64,000 bases of DNA from positions 186,001-250,000 of the forward strand of contig CAWCOY010000002.1 of the NCBI GenBank assembly GCA_963797265.1. The letters are read 5' to 3'. The notes under the pieces were generated by a model, which saw only the letters and a list, made by a program, of their open reading frames with translations, did no database searches and was not told where the DNA came from. How positions within the stretch are numbered: position 1 is the stretch's first letter; each line of letters opens with the position of its first letter. Positions 52,594-61,163 of this stretch are shown one piece after another. The DNA comes from DASUPK01 sp963797265. GTDB taxonomy: Bacteria; Actinomycetota; Thermoleophilia; Solirubrobacterales; 70-9. The position numbers and the translations under genes were made by a program.

Positions 52594-53187
52594 TCAGCCC
52601 GCCGCCCCACGGGCCGCCGCGGCGACTCGCCGGGCAGCACGAAGCAACGCATAGAGGCCCTTGCCGGCACCGGGCCGCTCGGGCTCAAGCGGCACTTCGA
52701 CGTTCAGGATCCCGGCCTCACGGTCGGTCACCTTCACCTGTCCGAGCGATTCGAGTAGGCCCATCATCTCCCTGTTCTCGGCCAGGACCACCGCGGTGAA
52801 TCGATCAATGCCCTGCTCGAGTGCCCGTTCCGCCAGCAGGCTGGTCAGCCCGGTGCCGAGCCCGAGGCCCTGCCAATCGTCTAGCACCGTCACCGCGGCC
52901 TCAGCGCTCGAGCCGCCGGTCCGCACGTATCGGGCCACCCCGACCGCGTCCTTGGACTCCGCATCGAAGGCGATCAGGGCCTCGTGGTCCCGGTGGTCGA
53001 CCTCGGTGAGATAGGCGAGCATCGACGGGCTCAGTCGCTCCATCGGGGCCAGGAAACGGCTGTAGCGGGAGCGGTCGCTCAGGCGCTTGAAGCCGCGCTC
53101 CAACCCTCTCTTGTCCTCAGGCCGGATCGGCTGGATGAAGACGATGGAGCCGTCACGCAGCGTCAGGTGGGCCGGGTAACTGGCCAC
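52594..53187 (-). CDS. GNAT-family acetyltransferase
   Basis: GTG 53187 gives 197 residues starting ASYPAHLTLRDGSIVFIQP. The fold is seen from FIQPIRPEDKRGLERGF through the acetyl-CoA loop LDDWQGLGLGTGLTSLLAER (Q/R-x-x-G-x-G/A). It resembles the acetyltransferase domain fused to acyl-CoA ligases of the Pat type, but without other domains. Substrate unknown, perhaps protein lysines. It lies 29 nt after glnA on the same strand, so co-transcription is possible. Confidence 0.85.
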   Translation of the reverse strand: MASYPAHLTLRDGSIVFIQPIRPEDKRGLERGFKRLSDRSRYSRFLAPMERLSPSMLAYLTEVDHRDHEALIAFDAESKDAVGVARYVRTGGSSAEAAVTVLDDWQGLGLGTGLTSLLAERALEQGIDRFTAVVLAENREMMGLLESLGQVKVTDREAGILNVEVPLEPERPGAGKGLYALLRAARRVAAAARGAAG

Positions 53188-53216
53188 CGGCCGATCCTCC
53201 CACTGACCGGGCCGTC

Positions 53217-54590
53217 CTACAGGATCGGCAGGAACTGCTCGATCTCGTACGGAGTGACCTGCACCCGGTAGTCCTCCCACTCCGTCCGCTTGATCTCGAT
53301 GAAGCGGTTAAAGGCGTGCTCGCCGAGGATGCGGAGGACGAGCTCGGACTCGGCGGCGAGCTCGATCGACTCGCCGAGGGTCTCCGGCAGCTGTTCGATC
53401 CCCCGCCGCTGGCGCTCCTCCGGCGTCAGGTGGTAGAGGTTCTGCTCCATCGGCTCGGGCAGCTCGTAGCCGTGCTCGATCCCCTCGAGGCCGGCGTGCA
53501 GCATCCCCGCGAAGCAGAGGTAAGGGTTGCAGGCCGGGTCTGGGCAGCGCAGCTCGGCGCGGGTCGCCTGTTCCTTGCCCGGGTGGTAGAGCGGCACCCG
53601 GATCAAGGCCGAGCGGTTGCGACGTGACCAGGACAGGTAGACCGGCGCCTCGAACCCGGGCACGAGCCGCTTGTAGGAGTTGACCCACTGAGCGAAGAGC
53701 GGGGAGATCTCGCGCGCGTGCTTGAGCTGGCCGGCGATGAACGCCTTGGCGGTGTCCGAGAGGAAGTACTGGTCGTCGGCGTTGAAGAACGCGTTCTTGC
53801 CGTCCTTGGAGAGCGACTGGTGCACGTGCATGCCGGATCCGTTCTCGCCCTGGAGCGGCTTTGGCATGAAGGTGGCGTGCCAGCCGTACTTCATCGCATA
53901 CTCCTTGACCGTGATCCGGTAGGTCATGCAGTCGTCGGACATCGCGAGCGCGCCCTTGTAGCGCATGTCCACCTCGTGCTGGGAAGGCCCGACCTCGTGG
54001 TGGGTGTACTCGACGTGGATGCCGAGCTGCTCGAGTGCGAGCACCGTCTCGCGGCGCACGTCCGAGCCGGCGTCGAGCGTGGTCAGGTCGAAGTAGCCGC
54101 CCTCGTCGAGCACCTCCGGCGTGCCGTCCTCCGGGTTGGCGGAGCGGAAGTAGAAGTACTCGAGCTCCGGGCCGATGAAGTAGTCGTCGAAGCCCAATTC
54201 ATTCGCCCGTTCGAGCGCGCGCCGCATGATCCAGCGCGGGTCCCCCTCGTACGGCTCGCCACCCGGAACGCGAATGTCGCAGATCATCCGCGCCGTGCGG
54301 TTCGTCTCCTCGATCCGCCAGGGAATCAGGCGCAGCGTGGTCGGATCGGGCATCGCGATCATGTCCGACTCCTCGATCGGGTTGAACCCGGTGATCGAGG
54401 AGCCGTCGAAGCCCATACCGCCCTCGAAGGCGTCGTCGAGCTCCGCGGCGTGGATCGAGAAGCTCTTCAGCTGGCCGAGCAGGTCGGTGAACCAGAGGCG
54501 GACGAAGCGGACGTCGTTCTCCTCGCAGAAGGCGATCGCCTCCTTGGCGTCGGTCGCTACCACGTCCTTCGTTCCCGTCGAGGCGTCCAT
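53217..54590 (-). CDS. glnA: Glutamine synthetase type I
   Basis: The 457-residue enzyme joins ammonia to glutamate using ATP. Beta-grasp and catalytic parts are complete: MGFDGSSITGFNPIEESDM, GPELEYFYF, THHEVGPSQHEVDMRY, GENGSGMHVHQSLSKDG, NSYKRLVPGFEAPVYLSWSR and RVPLYHPGKEQATRAELRCP. The region with a Tyr in EQNLYHLTPEE corresponds to the adenylylation loop, but flanking residues differ from the classical NLYDLPPEE, so control by adenylylation is doubtful. Start ATG 54590. It may be an assimilatory enzyme or a paralogue; the glnE/glnD/glnB genes are not in the window. Confidence 0.95.
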   Translation of the reverse strand: MDASTGTKDVVATDAKEAIAFCEENDVRFVRLWFTDLLGQLKSFSIHAAELDDAFEGGMGFDGSSITGFNPIEESDMIAMPDPTTLRLIPWRIEETNRTARMICDIRVPGGEPYEGDPRWIMRRALERANELGFDDYFIGPELEYFYFRSANPEDGTPEVLDEGGYFDLTTLDAGSDVRRETVLALEQLGIHVEYTHHEVGPSQHEVDMRYKGALAMSDDCMTYRITVKEYAMKYGWHATFMPKPLQGENGSGMHVHQSLSKDGKNAFFNADDQYFLSDTAKAFIAGQLKHAREISPLFAQWVNSYKRLVPGFEAPVYLSWSRRNRSALIRVPLYHPGKEQATRAELRCPDPACNPYLCFAGMLHAGLEGIEHGYELPEPMEQNLYHLTPEERQRRGIEQLPETLGESIELAAESELVLRILGEHAFNRFIEIKRTEWEDYRVQVTPYEIEQFLPIL

Positions 54591-54713
54591 GGAGGCGACA
54601 AGTTACCGGGATTGATGGCGGCGGCCGCCACGGCCGCGCGGCGTGCTCCCGATGTCACATCCAAGGGGCGTCGAGCGTCGTATGAGAAAGCAAAGTGCAA
54701 AAGATGGCTGTAC

Positions 54714-54730
54714 ACTTACGAGGCGTAAGT
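54714..54730. promoter_or_regulatory. Palindrome acttacg-agg-cgtaagt upstream of CMD gene
   Basis: Perfect 7-bp arms acttacg (54714-54720) and cgtaagt (54724-54730) with a 3-nt spacer lie 49 nt before the ATG at 54779, in an AT-rich stretch unlike the surroundings. The size and place fit a repressor operator of TetR or similar type overlapping the promoter of the CMD gene. Confidence 0.5.
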
Positions 54731-54778
54731 AACCGGCTAAAAGTAAAGTAAGCCCAATGTAAACGGCGGATCGAGGCT

Positions 54779-55345
54779 ATGACCGTAAAGACAGACGTCA
54801 GTCGCTTCCACATCCACGATGAGCTCACCGCCCCGGACGGAAGCGCTCCACTGATCAAGAGCATTCAGACGGCCGGCGGTGCCGTCTCGAAGTTCCTCGG
54901 CGTGCTCGCCGAGTCCCCCGCCGCACTGCGCGGCTACACCCGCCTTCGCACCGAGCTCCGCTCGAGCAAGCTGCCTCGCGGCACCCGCGAGCGCATCGGG
55001 CTCGCGGTCGCCGAGTGGCGGCACGACCCCTACACGCTGACCCAGTACGCCCGCACCGCGCGGGTCGCCGGGCTCGGTCTCGACGAGGTCGCCCGGGCGC
55101 GCAACTTCACCTCCTCGGATGAGAAGGAGGCGGCGCTGCTCGCCCTGCTCAAGGAGACCCTGGACCACACCGAGCGTCCTCCCCACCACCTGGTGGAGGA
55201 GGCACGCGAGGCAGGCTGGTCAGACGAGGAGATCCTCGACGCGGTCGCCGAGCTGGCGCTCGCTGAGTTCGAGAGCCTGTTCGCCTCAGTAGCGGCGCTG
55301 CCGCAGGAGGGCGATCCGGCGGTGCTGCGCGAAGCGGCTGCCTAA
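54779..55345 (+). CDS. Carboxymuconolactone decarboxylase/AhpD-like protein without CxxC
   Basis: The 188-residue all-helical protein has the CMD core GTRERIGLAVAEWRHDPYTL, TQYARTARVAGLGLDEVARA, and a C-terminal helix set with DEEILDAVAELALAEFESL. In AhpD-type enzymes this core carries CxxC...H; here the matching positions read RHDPYTLTQY, with no cysteine in the whole protein. Peroxidase activity of the AhpD kind is thus excluded; an isomerase-like or unknown role remains. A palindrome upstream suggests induction by a signal. Confidence 0.83.
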   Translation: MTVKTDVSRFHIHDELTAPDGSAPLIKSIQTAGGAVSKFLGVLAESPAALRGYTRLRTELRSSKLPRGTRERIGLAVAEWRHDPYTLTQYARTARVAGLGLDEVARARNFTSSDEKEAALLALLKETLDHTERPPHHLVEEAREAGWSDEEILDAVAELALAEFESLFASVAALPQEGDPAVLREAAA

Positions 55346-55367
55346 CCCGAGTTCTCACTGATACCGA

Positions 55368-55820
55368 TCAGGCGGCGGGCGGCGTGACCGTCGCCTGGAT
55401 CGGTCCGGAACCGACCGACAGGAAGCCCACGCGCTTCGCGGTCTTCTTGGTCAGGTCCCAGGCGTAGCCCTTGCGGAACGGCCCGCGGTCGATCACCGTC
55501 GCCGTGACGCTGCGCCCGGCGTAGCTGAAGGTCACCTGCGTGCCGCAGGGGAGCTTCCGGTGCGCAACCCCGATGGTGGTCCGCGTCAGCACCGTGCCGC
55601 ATGCGGTGGACTTGCCCCAGAAGCCGGGGCCGTACCAGGTGGCCGACTTGAAGACGGTCCAGCTCGGCGACGAGCTCGGTTGCGCGGTGGGCTCGGTGGG
55701 TGCCGTGCCTCCCGGCACGGGGCTGCCGCCCGTCTGCCCGCTCGCGGCAGGCGCGGCCACAAGAAGAGCGGTGGCGCAGGCGAGTCCCGCAATCGCACGA
55801 ATTGTTCGCTTGCTCGTCAA
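55368..55820 (-). CDS. rlpA: RlpA-like double-psi beta-barrel secreted protein
   Basis: TTG 55820 follows AGGAAGG; a signal peptide (IRAIAGLACATALLVAAPAA) is present. After a Pro/Ser/Thr linker the RlpA domain shows ATWYGPGFWGKSTACGTVL, VAHRKLPCGTQVTFSYAGRS and VIDRGPFRKGYAWDLT, where Asp and His positions match the lytic transglycosylase-like barrel. Acts outside the membrane on peptidoglycan. Its leader carries a c-di-AMP riboswitch, which in actinobacteria commonly controls cell-wall hydrolases of this type. Confidence 0.92.
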   Translation of the reverse strand: MTSKRTIRAIAGLACATALLVAAPAASGQTGGSPVPGGTAPTEPTAQPSSSPSWTVFKSATWYGPGFWGKSTACGTVLTRTTIGVAHRKLPCGTQVTFSYAGRSVTATVIDRGPFRKGYAWDLTKKTAKRVGFLSVGSGPIQATVTPPAA

Positions 55821-55831
55821 ACCTTCCTCTT

Positions 55832-55962
55832 TCGTTGCTTACGGGGTTAGCTGACGGGCTCGCGCTGAAAGATCGCGCTACGCGGCGTACTGACCGCGAT
55901 TCGCCCCAACTTGTGGGTCCCCCGATCTCCGGCCTATGTGTGTTGGCGGAGATTCAGCGGAA
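55832..55962 (-). promoter_or_regulatory. c-di-AMP (ydaO/yuaA-type) riboswitch in rlpA leader
   Basis: Read on the reverse strand, the leader has, in order, ccgctgaatct, a GC stem (ggccgga), gggggaccca, ggggcgaatc and cccgtcagctaaccccgtaa. These are the hallmark conserved segments of the ydaO motif. It ends 11 nt before the start codon. Ligand binding probably switches off rlpA when c-di-AMP is high. This is recognised from memory of the consensus, not from a covariance search. Confidence 0.85.
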
Positions 55963-56097
55963 GAACGCGCGGCACGTTAGCAGACCACCGCATGCCTTCC
56001 ACTCACTTTTGGGTCGGCCGTTCTGCCCCGAACCTTTGGCGCGGAAACGGGTCGCCCACGGCTCGTGTGGCCCCGGGCCCCTCGGCGCCGTCCTCAT

Positions 56098-56946
56098 ATG
56101 CTGGGCCCGATGCCGGGAGCACTGGTCACCGGAGCGGGGCGAGGGATGGGCCTCGAGATCGCTCGCTGCCTCGTCGGACGCGGCTACGAGGTGGCGGTGA
56201 CCGACGTCGATGAGGCGAACACCGCCTCGGCGGCCGAGCAGCTCGGCGACCGCGCCTGGGCCCTCCCGCTCGACGTGACGGATCCGGATGCCGTCAGCGC
56301 CGCCGCGCAGCGGGTCGTGGAGCGGTCGGGCTCGCTGGATGTCTGGGTCAACAACGCCGGCATCCTGGTCACCGGCCTCGCTCATGAGCAGCCGATCGAC
56401 ACCTACCGCAAGCACCTCGACGTCAACTACCTCGGCACCGTGCACGGGACGCTCGCGGCAATCGAGCAGATGCGGCGCAGCGGCCGCGGTCAGATCATCA
56501 ACCTGATCTCGCTCGCCGGCCTGGCGGCGGCGACCGGCATCGTCGCCTACTCGGCCAGCAAGCACGCGGCGATCGCCTTCAGCCTCGGGACCGCGGCCGA
56601 CCTGAGACGCGACGGACTGGGCGCGATCACGATCTCGTGCGTCTGCCCGGACGGGGTCTGGACGCCGATGATCAACGACAAGCTCGACGATCCGAACGAT
56701 GCCCTCTCCTTCTCCGGGGTGATGCTGATGCCCGAGCAGGTCGCCGAGCACGTCGAGCGCCTGCTCGACAAGCCCAAGCCGGTGCTGACCATCCCGCGCT
56801 GGCGCGGCCAGTTCGCTCGCTTCTTCGACCGCCACCCGAAGCTCTCCCTTCGCCTCACCCCGCTGCTGATGCGCGATGCCTTGCGCCGCCAGCGCGCGTT
56901 CAAGAAGAAGGTCGAGTCGGGCAAGTGGCCTCCGAAGTCCCACTGA
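56098..56946 (+). CDS. SDR-family oxidoreductase
   Basis: ATG 56098 (or 56110) directly precedes GALVTGAGRGMGLEIARCLV (the TGxxxGxG NAD(P) site). DVWVNNAGILVTG, LISLAGLAAATGIVAYSASK (Ser and Y-x3-K all present) and PDGVWTPM follow. It is about 280 residues, with a basic C-terminal extension. It is a classical SDR with unknown substrate. The next gene overlaps it by 22 nt, so the two are likely one transcript. Confidence 0.9.
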   Translation: MLGPMPGALVTGAGRGMGLEIARCLVGRGYEVAVTDVDEANTASAAEQLGDRAWALPLDVTDPDAVSAAAQRVVERSGSLDVWVNNAGILVTGLAHEQPIDTYRKHLDVNYLGTVHGTLAAIEQMRRSGRGQIINLISLAGLAAATGIVAYSASKHAAIAFSLGTAADLRRDGLGAITISCVCPDGVWTPMINDKLDDPNDALSFSGVMLMPEQVAEHVERLLDKPKPVLTIPRWRGQFARFFDRHPKLSLRLTPLLMRDALRRQRAFKKKVESGKWPPKSH

Positions 56947-57581
56947 GGGGGCCGCACGATCCCGGGACCCGGGCCGGGCGTTTCCACACCGTCCGCGGTC
57001 CGATGGGCGCCTCGGGCTGGGTTCGCTACCCGGCGGTCTGGCTGAGGGCCACGGCCGGCCGGACACCCGAACGGCCCTGGATCGTCCCGGCGGCGATCGG
57101 CTGGCTGCGGCGGCGGATCCGATCGGATTGGTCGATCCTCGAGCTCGGGGCCGGGCGCTCGACGGTGTGGCTCGCGCGGCGGGCCGGCCGGGTGGTCAGC
57201 TTCGAGGACAACCAGTTCTGGGCCGGCCACACGCGGAATCGGCTCGACGAGCTCGGTCTGGGCAACGTCGATCTGCGCGTCGAACCGATCGAGGAGTTGC
57301 CCGACAGGGTCGGCGCCCTGCCCGACTCGTCCTTTGACCTCATCGTTGTGGACTTCCTGGAAGCCCCGGCCGTTACGCGGATCGATGTCTTGAAACCGGC
57401 AATGAAGAAGGCGCGGCCGGGCGGCTATCTGCTCCTCGACGATTCAGACCGCCCCGGATATGCCGAGGCGTTCGAGCTCCTGGATGGCTGGGGCTTTCGG
57501 CATTTTGTCGGCGTCAAGGACGAGTGGCCGGAGGCCTGCGAGACCGGAATCTTCCGCCGCCCGGGTGACCGTCCGGCCTAG
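56925..57581 (+). CDS. Class I SAM-dependent methyltransferase-like protein
   Basis: GTG 56925, inside the SDR 3' end, gives 218 residues; ATG 57003 would give 192. The Rossmann core is WSILELGAGRSTVWLARRAG (motif I), VVSFEDNQFWAGHTRNRLDE, FDLIVVDFLEAPAVTRIDVL (motif post-II) and GGYLLLDDSDRPGYAEAF. It resembles the methyltransferases of the FkbM/Mtf24 type. The acceptor is unknown. A hairpin begins on its stop codon. Confidence 0.8.
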   Translation: MASEVPLRGPHDPGTRAGRFHTVRGPMGASGWVRYPAVWLRATAGRTPERPWIVPAAIGWLRRRIRSDWSILELGAGRSTVWLARRAGRVVSFEDNQFWAGHTRNRLDELGLGNVDLRVEPIEELPDRVGALPDSSFDLIVVDFLEAPAVTRIDVLKPAMKKARPGGYLLLDDSDRPGYAEAFELLDGWGFRHFVGVKDEWPEACETGIFRRPGDRPA

Positions 57582-57599
57582 TGGTCGTCAGACGACCAC
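57581..57599. terminator. Hairpin directly at methyltransferase stop
   Basis: gtggtcgtc-a-gacgaccac is a 19-bp perfect inverted repeat whose first base is the last base of the stop codon. As RNA it forms a 7-bp stem with a 5-nt loop. Good position for a terminator between this gene and rnpB, which is convergent. Confidence 0.5.
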
Positions 57600-57672
57600 G
57601 ACGCAGGACAGTCGAGACCGTCCTGCCTAAGGCGGCTCCTGGCCACCAAAGTCAGGACAGTCCCTGGACATA

Positions 57673-57698
57673 GAGGAGGCCCCTTGCGGGGCCTCCTC
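57673..57698 (-). terminator. Terminator of rnpB
   Basis: gaggaggcccc-ttgc-ggggcctcctc forms an 11-bp perfect stem with a tetraloop, 4 nt beyond the 3' end of the RNase P RNA in the reverse direction. Confidence 0.75.
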
Positions 57699-57702
57699 CT
57701 TA

Positions 57703-58034
<332 letters not shown>

Positions 58035-58104
58035 GCCCTCAGGGTAGTCCGATTTCGCGGTTCCGCGGAACCGCTTCGCCCACTTACTGGTCGTCCGTGG
58101 GACG

Positions 58105-58284
58105 TCAGGAGAGCGAGGAGCCGCAGGTGGCACAGCCACTGCGCTCCAGCTCTCCGTGACACACCGGGCACTCCGCCCGGCTGTGAGCCGTCAGGGCCTC
58201 CCAGGCGCCGAGGATCTGATCTTCAAGCGTCACCTCGGACGGCTCGAACAGGCGGGCCTCGTCTTCGACGGCAAGGACCGTCAC
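58105..58284 (-). CDS. 59-residue zinc-ribbon protein coupled to lexA
   Basis: GTG 58284 overlaps the lexA stop as GTGA, and the frame ends in TGA at 58107-58105. After an acidic helix (FEPSEVTLEDQILGAWEAL), four cysteines form CPVCH-x8-CATCG, a zinc ribbon. It has no known name to me. Being translationally coupled to lexA, it should be SOS-controlled, unless it has its own promoter. Many automatic tools would miss it because of its size. Confidence 0.72.
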   Translation of the reverse strand: MTVLAVEDEARLFEPSEVTLEDQILGAWEALTAHSRAECPVCHGELERSGCATCGSSLS

Positions 58285-58898
58285 GAGACCCTCCTGAATA
58301 CCCCCACGACGCGGCCCAGAAGGCGCACGTCTCGGGTGCGAATCGGCTTCATGCTCTTGTTCTCCGGCTGGAGCCGGACCTGATCCTTCTCACGGAAGAA
58401 GCGCTTGACGGTCGCCTCGTCGCCCATCAGAGCGACCACGATCTCTCCGTCACTGGCGCGCTCCGTGGGGCGCACCACGACGAAGTCACCCTCGAGGATG
58501 CCGGCGTCCTTCATCGAGTCGCCGCGGACCCGGAGGATGTAATCCCCGTCCTCGCCGCCGACGATGTCCGGGACCTCGAGGTATTCCTCAATGTTCTCCT
58601 CGGCGAGGATCGGCGTGCCGGCGGCGACCTGTCCGACCAGGGGCAGACCGGTGGGACGAACGGCCTTCTTCGCCCGCTGGACCATCACCTCGAGCGCCCG
58701 CGGTTTGGATGGATCTCGCTTGAGCACGCCGAGGGTCTCGAGCTTGGAGAGGTGGGCGTGCACCGTCGAGGACGAATGGAGCCCGACGGCCTTGCCGATC
58801 TCGCGCACCGTCGGCGGATAGCCGTGCTGCTTGAGATAACGGCTGATGAAGTCGAAGATCTCCTTCTGGCGCTTGGACAGGTCCTTGACGAGATCCAT
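58281..58898 (-). CDS. lexA: LexA repressor
   Basis: The 205-residue SOS repressor has the N-terminal winged helix (RQKEIFDFISRYLKQHGYPP, TVREIGKAVGL), the cleavage site Ala-Gly in GQVAAGTPIL, the catalytic Ser in RGDSMKDAGI and the Lys in DEATVKRF. On DNA damage RecA stimulates self-cleavage. An SOS box lies upstream, so it represses itself. The 3' end is coupled to a zinc-ribbon gene. Confidence 0.97.
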   Translation of the reverse strand: MDLVKDLSKRQKEIFDFISRYLKQHGYPPTVREIGKAVGLHSSSTVHAHLSKLETLGVLKRDPSKPRALEVMVQRAKKAVRPTGLPLVGQVAAGTPILAEENIEEYLEVPDIVGGEDGDYILRVRGDSMKDAGILEGDFVVVRPTERASDGEIVVALMGDEATVKRFFREKDQVRLQPENKSMKPIRTRDVRLLGRVVGVFRRVS

Positions 58899-58946
58899 CT
58901 CCCCTCCTCAGTCAGCCGCTCGGCTGGCGGCGCTCGATGCAATGGG

Positions 58947-58960
58947 CGAACACATGTTCG
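58947..58960. promoter_or_regulatory. SOS box (LexA operator)
   Basis: cgaacacatgttcg is a perfect CGAAC-N4-GTTCG palindrome, the actinobacterial/Bacillus-type LexA site, centred 55 nt upstream of the lexA start codon. Confidence 0.88.
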
Positions 58961-59071
58961 TGAGAGTAGCGCCCCCCACGGACGGTTTCAAGCAGCGTTC
59001 TGGACCGAACGAACTGGACCTGCCGTCGACTGAGCTTGCTCCGCGCGCCGACTATCATCGACGGCCCTCGA

Positions 59072-59157
<86 letters not shown>

Positions 59158-59337
59158 TCTCGAAGCCCCTGCTAACGCTGCGGTTTCGTCCTTCAGGGAC
59201 ACCGTTACCGCCGTTGAAGGGTTCAAGAGCCGTGGGCCCAATCTGGGCCTATTTGCCGCCCACCCACTTACTAGAATCGCCTAGACAAGTCGGGTAATGC
59301 CATCGCCCGGGAAATCCTCCAAAAGAGAGGAGCCGCG

Positions 59338-59527
59338 TTGGCAAAAACGAAAAGCCCCGGCGAAGTTCTTCAGAGTTGGCTCTCACCATCGTTCGCCCGG
59401 AAGGGTCCGGGAGCTCGCCGACGCGGACGGTCGCTCGGTTTCCGGACTGATCAAGGTCGCGCTGAGAGAGAGGCTCCAGGCAGAGACAGACAACTTCGCC
59501 ACCTCCATTCCGGCGAAAGGCCGATGA
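59338..59527 (+). pseudogene. Small ribbon-helix-helix protein, frameshifted
   Basis: TTG 59338 follows an ideal AGAGGAG site and starts AKTKSPGEVLQSWLSPSFAR. About 60 bases on, the reading must shift one frame to enter RVRELADADGRSVSGLIKVA and LRERLQ, a CopG/Arc-like helix pair, and end at 59527. Together they make a normal ribbon-helix-helix protein of about 62 residues. One indel near 59400 breaks it. Probably a prophage or toxin-antitoxin regulator. Confidence 0.55.
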
Positions 59528-59646
59528 CGCCCCCGCGGCTGGGCTTCTCGATCTTCCCCAGTCGCGGCGGGGCGCCGGCTCCGAGGGGGGCTGAACGATG
59601 CCGACGAGCGCGATCGACGAGCAGCAGCCGACCAAGGGCAAGAAGA

Positions 59647-60405
59647 ATGGCTGAGATCCGTTTCCCGACCAGCGACCCCGCGGACGAGCTCGCGTGTGAT
59701 CTCGATGACGTCGTCAACCGGGCCCTCGCCACTGATCAGCTTGCCGAGCACGAGGCCCCGGTCGCCCGCGAGATTGGGGAGCGCCTGATCGTCGCCGGCT
59801 GCGACACCTTCGCTGACGCCGTTGAGCGGCTGGAAGTCCTCGGCCCCGACGGTCGGCGCAAGCTGCTCGATGAGGCCCGAGTTTCCCTCGGAATGGAGAC
59901 GATCGCCGAGATCGAGCAACGCCGTGAGGACGCCCGCTTCGAGAGCGCCTGGCAGCGGCTCCAACCACCGCCGCCGCCGGAGTGGAGTCCGTTGCAGTCC
60001 TGCCCAGCCTGCGGCACCCGTCCGGTGAAGGACGGTGGTGCGTGGGCGGAAGTCGAGTGCGAGCAATGGTGGTGCTTCAAGCACCGCGCAGGACACGAGG
60101 CTGACATGGAGCCGCACCAGCCTGCTTACGTCCTGAATGCGAACGCGGCCCCGGTCCCTAGCGAGAGGGAGAGGGCGAGACTCGAGGCCTGCCACCGAGA
60201 GCGCCAAGGGTCGGAGGAGCGCGAGCGCGAACTCAGAGAGGAACACGCCGACAGGCAGAACGCGGCGAGCGATCAAGTCTGGCGCGTTCGGGTTCTCGAT
60301 CGGCTTCCTGATCGCGGACTCCCGTCCCGCAGGCAAAGGCAAGCGCATCCTGACCGCGGTCGACCTCTTCGAGATCTCCTTGACCGCAACGCCCGTGGTC
60401 TTTGA
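59647..60405 (+). CDS. Phage-like protein of unknown function
   Basis: From ATG 59647 the frame begins AEIRFPTSDPADELACDLDD. It includes CPACGTRPVKDGGAWAEVEC and CEQWWCFKHRAGHEADM, a zinc-finger-like Cys/His set, followed by a charged helix. From about 60265 the sequence homology moves to another frame (the prohead protease fragment), so the last 45 residues are probably not natural. It is likely a prophage gene cut by a deletion. Function unknown. Confidence 0.45.
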   Translation: MAEIRFPTSDPADELACDLDDVVNRALATDQLAEHEAPVAREIGERLIVAGCDTFADAVERLEVLGPDGRRKLLDEARVSLGMETIAEIEQRREDARFESAWQRLQPPPPPEWSPLQSCPACGTRPVKDGGAWAEVECEQWWCFKHRAGHEADMEPHQPAYVLNANAAPVPSERERARLEACHRERQGSEERERELREEHADRQNAASDQVWRVRVLDRLPDRGLPSRRQRQAHPDRGRPLRDLLDRNARGL

Positions 60406-60565
60406 GAGCCGGGTTTTGTCTACCAAGTCCCTCGGTGAGCCCCGCTACGGACTCCCCGACGGGTCCGTGACGAACTACGACGGGCTGCTCGCCTACACCG
60501 TCACCCGCTCCGAGGTAGAGAAGAAGAAGGCGAGGCCAATCCAGATCGCCACCTTCAAATGCTGA
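60265..60565 (+). pseudogene. HK97-type prohead protease C-terminal fragment
   Basis: In frame with 60563-60565 (stop), the residues GAFGFSIGFLIADSRPAGKG, KRILTAVDLFEISLTATPV and RVLSTKS match the C-terminal half of HK97-family prohead proteases (GFSIGF ... DLFEISLTPTPA...). The N-terminal half with the catalytic His is missing. It is fused by deletion to the preceding phage-like gene, which stays in another frame. Good evidence of a decayed prophage beside the tRNA. Confidence 0.68.
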
Positions 60566-60576
60566 TGAGTCCGGGC

Positions 60577-60972
60577 CTACTCCGACAGCCCGGCGGCTTC
60601 GAGGGCCTTCTCTCGCTCTGGGAATCCCTCCGCCGACAGAAGCTTGCCGTTGCGGATTGTCCAGAGGGTTCCGATCCGAATCTCGAACTCGGCGTCGCTC
60701 CCCTTCGGCTGGAGCCGAAACTTGATGAAGGCAACCACCACGTCGTCGCGTTCGAAGAACTCCTCGGGCTCGATGATCCACAGGTCAAATGCGGAGGCCT
60801 GATCCTCGATGATCCGCTGCACTTCTTCGCGCCCTCGATGATGGCCCGCGTCCGGACCCCGCTTAAGAGTGAACTCGAACTCGGGGGCCGCAAGGCCAAA
60901 CGCGCTGTCCCAATCGCGGCGGTTGAAAGCCTCGTACATGGACCGGACCAGCTCGACGTTCTCCTGCGACAT
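60577..60972 (-). CDS. SnoaL-like/NTF2-fold protein
   Basis: The 131 residues follow the common actinobacterial pattern SQENVELVRSMYEAFNRRDW, HHRGREEVQRIIEDQ and WTIRNGKLLSAEGFPEREKA, ending LEAAGLSE. It is a cone-shaped alpha+beta fold used by enzymes and binding proteins alike, with no conserved catalytic pair to suggest a reaction. Start ATG 60972. One of a set of related genes and fragments up to 63664. Confidence 0.83.
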   Translation of the reverse strand: MSQENVELVRSMYEAFNRRDWDSAFGLAAPEFEFTLKRGPDAGHHRGREEVQRIIEDQASAFDLWIIEPEEFFERDDVVVAFIKFRLQPKGSDAEFEIRIGTLWTIRNGKLLSAEGFPEREKALEAAGLSE

Positions 60973-61163
60973 CGCCTGCGCAGTATCCCGCGACAGCGAG
61001 TGACGCTGAGGAGCCCCGACCCGACGCCGGAAATTCGAGTGGGGAAGCGTCGAGCCGAGGCGAAGTCCAACCTATGCCCGTAAGGGACGGTCGTCGGTGA
61101 CAAGGCGCACACGCAAATACCGCCGATTGACTCTTCGCAGAAAAAACTCGGGGATTTAACGCG

